Shown here in pieces: positions 20,607-23,987 of a stretch of 23,987 nt of DNA. The position numbers and the translations under genes were made by a program. Every line of letters starts with the position of its first letter. Positions within the stretch are counted from its first letter, which is position 1. The notes under the pieces are model-generated. The model worked only from the letters and a program-made list of their open reading frames with translations. It was not told the origin of the DNA and did not search any database. Origin of the DNA: Chara braunii. Lineage: Eukaryota > Streptophyta > Charophyceae > Charales > Characeae. The stretch lies in the NCBI GenBank assembly GCA_003427395.1, contig BFEA01000055.1, forward strand, positions 2,990,229 to 3,014,215, given 5' to 3'.

Positions 20607-21898
20607 TCACACATCACGCCCTGTGGCAGGTTCCACACTCTCGTAAACACCGAGGTTCTCAGAGGCAACGACATCGATAACTTCGACGTTCCCTGCCGAC
20701 GACCCCCCGAAAGCCCGTTCGGTACNATAGTCTGCAATCGTCATAGTGCAAACCCTCATCTCGANAAATGTTCTGCAGTTCGGTAGCATCCAAGGTTTTA
20801 AGCTTCTTAAGCACCTCATTACGATAGCGGAGACGAGCAAGGGCCCCTTTGGCAGATGGGGTCAACACAACCGCTGTGGGACGTGCTGGTGAAAGCGTTG
20901 GAGTGTGGCGTTTCGAGATAGGTGTAGCGATCTTCTTCTTATTCGCCTTAGGGGTCAGGCCCCCACCTGCCTTCTTTGACTTCGAGCGGGTCAAACGTCC
21001 CGTCAACTTCACCAGCTTCAGAATTCGTCGTTTCGGGGTTCTCTTCCCCGACACCTCCATAGGTGGACTTGGATCTTCAAAGACCGATTCGGCGCCCCGC
21101 TTCCTCTTCTCCCATAGGTGGACTTGGATCTTCAAAGACCGGTTCGGCGCCCCGCTTCCTCTTCTCCGAGATACATAGGCGCTCCGTTCTAGCGTTGAGC
21201 TCCTGCGTCACACTCGTATCGCTATCCTCACTGTGGACAGGTGACGCCTCATCAGAGCCAGATGCATACGTAACCTTCTTTTTGCCTCGCTCGCGGCTGG
21301 GAGCAAAAACTGGCGCAACGACCTAATACATGCGTTCAACCAGTCGATCTTCCAAGTCCCCAACCTGTATGGCGAGCTGCATGTTCATATCCTTCTGCAT
21401 CGCCGCACGTGCTTCGGCTTCCAGAGCTTTCTTCTGGTTGGCTTTCAAAGCTTTCTTTTCGGTTCTACAACGTTCTTCCTCCCTTCGAACACGTTCCTCC
21501 TCCTTACGTCTTTGTGCCTCCTCTTTCTCCAATTTCTTCCTCTTTTTGGCTTCACTCTTCTCTCGTGCGGCAGCATAGTGCTCCTCCATCACCGCGACAC
21601 TCTTACCGAGCTTCGCAATAGTCTCCCGTAACTCAGTATTAAGATGCTGCGGAGTCTCCCTCCTTCAAGCATCATAGCTGCGTGGCGATCGTGAGCGTCT
21701 TGAGTCAGATGATGAAGACGGTCGCGCATTCGATCGCCTGCTCCGGTTTGGGCACTGATTTGCATAGTGCCCAGCCTCATCGCAAGCAAAACACGTGGGC
21801 GACCTAAACGACCTTCGTTCCCCACCATCATCTCGCGTATCCCGCGGACGATCTCCTCGTTCGTGGTCACCTCGCTCGTCATGGTCGCGTGAGGCCAT
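20607..21898 (-). pseudogene. Gag-like ORF1: CCHC zinc knuckle, coiled coil, basic region, SAP-like segment
   Basis: I take ATG 21898 as the start (MASRDHDERGD). An Arg/Asp-rich head leads to the knuckle CFACDEAGHYANQC (residues 36-49, 21793-21752; C-X2-C-X4-H-X4-C) and an RS-rich stretch. After a TGA (21667-21665) the same frame gives a long Lys/Glu/Arg coiled coil (21592-21330), a TAG (21325-21323), an acidic segment, and then a 55-bp tandem duplication that shifts the frame. The next frame is basic (GKRTPKRRILKLVKL) and reaches LKTLDATELQNI, like the helix-turn of a SAP DNA-binding domain. A further shift near 20735 leads to IADYXTERAFGG and an acidic end at 20607. It lies inside the pLTRs and upstream of the endonuclease, so it is probably the element's nucleic-acid-binding ORF1. 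An independent captured gene is less likely. Confidence 0.65.
21057..21166. repeat. 55-bp tandem duplication inside ORF1
   Basis: 21057-21111 and 21112-21166 are identical except for one A/G difference. Since 55 is not a multiple of three, it shifts the reading frame. The frames read on either side are exactly those that removal of one copy would join, so the duplication came after the element was coding-competent. Confidence 0.95.
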
Positions 21899-22131
21899 CA
21901 CGCCGTTCCTCCGACATCGCCACACCAAGTGGTCGACAACGCACAAGCGGAGTGTGGCATCAGAACACCATCAACGAGTGCAAACACCCTAACTCGCGTA
22001 TGACGCAGTACACCGTTACGTTGCAGAAGGTCCAACATTAGTGAAATCGATGAAAACGACGGAAATCCCGTTCGTGCTCACTCCAGCCCGGCAAGGTTAC
22101 TCCAGGTAAGTTAACACGCGCAGTCCAATGT

Positions 22132-22493
22132 ATGTGGAAGGTAATGATGCACAAGTACACAAAATGCACAAAGTACACGCCACACAGTAGAGAATCCACA
22201 CAGTGACAAGATCGAATAGTCAACACCAAACCATAGTTCATCCAATAAAAACCAACAATACCAGGAACCGCCTTCGTACAGCAAACCGACGACTACCGGC
22301 TCCTATCGATACTACTAGTAACATCGATAGTCACCGCATGGCCGAAAACCAAGAGGTCTACTACTAACTACAAACGATCTACTTACAGTGCCGATAGCAA
22401 TCAACGTGCGTAGCTAAGTCCTGAAAAATGGCCCCGAGGCATTGTCTATGCTCGGTCCAACAATGGAAAAAATGTTGTCGTACTAACATCTCA
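22132..22493 (-). repeat. Right pseudo-LTR (5' end of the element)
   Basis: A 362-bp direct repeat of the left pLTR, with an extra A after GTGCGT. On the minus strand it would hold the promoter, but I see no obvious TATA box or initiator that I would defend. No hammerhead ribozyme core (CTGATGA with GAAA) is visible in either pLTR. Confidence 0.9.
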
Positions 22494-22502
22494 TTTGCTA
22501 TG

Positions 22503-23109
22503 TTCCGCATTCAATTCACGTAGCGCATTTCCTGTATTGTATACGTAGGTTGACTAATTAAAAAAAAAAAAAATAGAGGTTTCGTTCTGCGGTGGCGGTT
22601 TCTGTCAGTCTATAAACTTTGCTATAAAAAATGTCATTACATAGGTTGTGGCAATAAATTACAATTTCAGTACATACCACTTGCATTCCCCAGTAGTTAC
22701 TGTTATGAGCCAGAAAATTGTTACTCGTCTGTCGTAGTAGGTCTTAATTAGTGTTTATGTTAATTTTGCTTTGTGATTTGGTCGTAGTGATTAAATTTTT
22801 TTTTTCTGTTTTTTTTTTTTGTTGTTCTTGTTGATTATGTTGTTGGTGGTGATATCGATGGTGGTTGTTCATTTTCTTGTAGAGGTGTCTGGTAAACGAA
22901 TGTGATGTGTTATTTCTTATTACTAGTGGCAGTGTTAGATTGCTTTATTTTATGTTGAATGTTCACATTTGTTTGTTAAAATTTCACTGCCATTGTGATT
23001 TATTATTCTTGTTAAATATAAAGAGGTTTTGATTGGTGATTGTTGATGGTTTTCTTTAACGTATTAGACTGTTGTTTTCTAATATATTTGAATATCATTT
23101 TTCTCTAGG
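22503..23109. other. AT-rich sequence, no gene
   Basis: T-rich plus strand with poly(T) and GTTGTT/GTTGGTG words. The start of this stretch is the right flank of the retroelement insertion site. Nothing coding or structured is supported. Confidence 0.55.
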
Positions 23110-23375
23110 CTGTTTTCTCGGGCGTCCGGGCACCCAACTTCTGCCCAGGTACACGCCTGGGTGCCCGGCCGGACCCCCGGGCAGGGTTCTTGGCAGCCCC
23201 AGCAAAAAAAAAAAAAAAAAAAAAAACCTCAAAAATTTTCGAAAAAAAAAAATGTTGTGTCGGATTGAAATGCAAACCACTTTTGGCTTAGGGTTACATT
23301 ATAATTCCTCACCAAATCGGACATAAAAAAGAAAATAACCGAATCACACAAAGGCCTGGCAGGACCAGCCGGGCG
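23110..23375 (+). mobile_element. Shared-core MITE family member 3
   Basis: A GC-rich head with a perfect 11-bp hairpin stem (CCGGGCACCCA 23126-23136 against TGGGTGCCCGG 23158-23168) leads into poly(A). The family core follows (TTTTGGCTTAGGGTTACATT, then TTCCTCACCAAATCGG), and a short GC-rich tail (GGCCTGGCAGGACCAGCCGG) ends it. The terminal sequences differ from the CAGGGT ends of the other members, and the exact borders and target duplication are unclear. Confidence 0.5.
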
Positions 23376-23698
23376 TGAGAATCTTCCTAAATGTTTCTAG
23401 CATTATCAATATTTCTGGCTAATACATTTATTATGTTGTTGAGTATTGATGTGCTAAATAATTTTTTTTCTGCTATACATCGGACATTGATTTTGTTGTA
23501 CATATTGCTATCATCCAATCTCTGCAACTGTCAACTATTGTGAAGGTTGTTCATGAAATATCTGGAACTTGTTGTATATCTTTGTCAATTTGATCACATT
23601 TCATTTTCAGTGTTTCAATATAAGACATGTAAAAAAAAGAATACGCGTGATGAATATGAGTATAAATGTATAAACATGGTATTTATATTTACTGTATG
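23376..23698. other. AT-rich sequence, no gene
   Basis: No coding, RNA or repeat structure beyond AT richness is recognised. Confidence 0.5.
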
Positions 23699-23987
23699 CA
23701 GGGTAACCGACGTTTGGAACGGGCCGAACGCCTGAACGTACGAGACCCCTTGGGGAAGCGTTCGATCGTTCGGGCTGAATGAGGAAAAAAAAACAAATAT
23801 GAAAAAAAAATAAGTGGACAAAGATAACATAAATAACATTTGACTGAGCATTAAATCCAAATTATTTACCAAATTAAAAAAATATATATAATACAAAAAA
23901 AATAATAATAACCAGGATACCAGCCGGACCACCTAAGTCCCCGATTCGCCAGCCCGTGTAGGTACCAGAAAAGGTCCCAGCAAAAAA
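23699..23987 (+). mobile_element. Shared-core MITE family member 4 (runs off the window)
   Basis: It starts CAGGGTAACCGACGTTTGG, and its head (GGCCGAACGCC, CCTTGGGGAAGCGTTCG) closely follows that of the 850-bp element. The A-rich part has the core words TGAGCATTAAATCCAAATTA and TTACCAAATT. From about 23912 a new GC-rich block (ACCAGGATACCAGCCGG to GTCCCAGC plus poly A) begins. It looks like the head of a further, probably nested member similar in layout to member 3. Confidence 0.65.

Larger units (their letters stand above)
17069..22502 (-). mobile_element. Penelope-like retroelement with N-terminal GIY-YIG endonuclease, pLTR-bounded, degenerate
   Basis: Two direct repeats (pseudo-LTRs) enclose about 4.7 kb of interior transcribed on the minus strand. 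A 9-13 bp target duplication lies outside: CTCATTTGCTATG at 17069-17081 and 22490-22502, four bases of which may belong to the element end. In minus-strand order: right pLTR, gag-like ORF1, GIY-YIG endonuclease, CxC linker, RT with thumb, left pLTR. Endonuclease upstream of RT joined by a CxC-containing linker, pLTRs and a GIY-YIG domain are the published marks of the Naiad/Chlamys branch of Penelope-like elements; Chlamys is the green-lineage branch. It is not active: stops and frameshifts interrupt both ORFs. Isolated N bases inside it suggest a repeat family that was hard to assemble. Confidence 0.85.

Noticed and set aside
17083-22493. LTR retrotransposon or DIRS interpretation of the 5.4-kb element
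   Set aside because: No protease, RNase H, integrase or tyrosine recombinase is seen; the RT motifs, CxC linker and GIY-YIG domain fit a Penelope-like element, for which direct pLTRs are normal.

Overview
The window is eukaryotic nuclear DNA with no dense gene set. It has long microsatellites, homopurine tracts, poly(A) runs, stacked small transposons, one 65-base assembly gap and scattered single N bases. The best lineage clues are a decayed Penelope-like retroelement with its GIY-YIG endonuclease ahead of the reverse transcriptase (an arrangement known from green algae, spike mosses, slime molds and many invertebrates) and one exon-like stretch resembling a conserved block of the plant clock protein ELF3. 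Together they suggest a large repeat-rich green-lineage genome, perhaps a streptophyte alga of the Chara type. That is inference; no host gene is complete enough to prove it.

Bases 1-11,900 are moderately GC, with strong purine/pyrimidine strand bias. They hold minisatellites (61, 39, 81, 55, 76, 77 bp units and a 176-bp higher-order array), about 1 kb of homopurine sequence (4.12-5.18 kb), five long CT arrays all in the same orientation (7.1-9.6 kb), four copies of a palindromic TA-flanked MITE, a second foldback element, a recurrent hairpin-forming repeat with an inverted pair at 7.50-7.93 kb, a tRNA-like A-box/B-box sequence next to a MITE, and eight GCGGGAAA-type (E2F-like) motifs at 10.0-10.4 kb. 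The only plausible host coding sequence is the ELF3-like stretch at 1.64-1.88 kb (minus strand).

Bases 11,900-17,070 are AT-rich. A roughly 1-kb unit is tandemly duplicated (13.8-15.04 and 15.04-16.96 kb). The second copy carries an 850-bp hAT-like element with 8-bp target duplications, and the first copy preserves the matching empty site. Related elements lie at 12.48, 23.11 and 23.70 kb. They share an internal core of about 80 bp but have different GC-rich, hairpin-forming ends.

Bases 17,069-22,502 are one retroelement insertion transcribed on the minus strand. Two direct pseudo-LTRs (361 and 362 bp) bound it, with a 9-13 bp target duplication outside. In transcription order it has a gag-like ORF1 (CCHC knuckle, coiled coil, basic region, SAP-like segment), a GIY-YIG endonuclease, a linker with a CxC motif, and a telomerase-related Penelope-type RT with thumb. 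The RT aspartates survive, but the element is broken by mostly TGA stops, by frameshifts including a 55-bp tandem duplication, and by a likely Glu-to-Lys change in the endonuclease. The remaining 22.5-24.0 kb is AT-rich flank with two more small elements.
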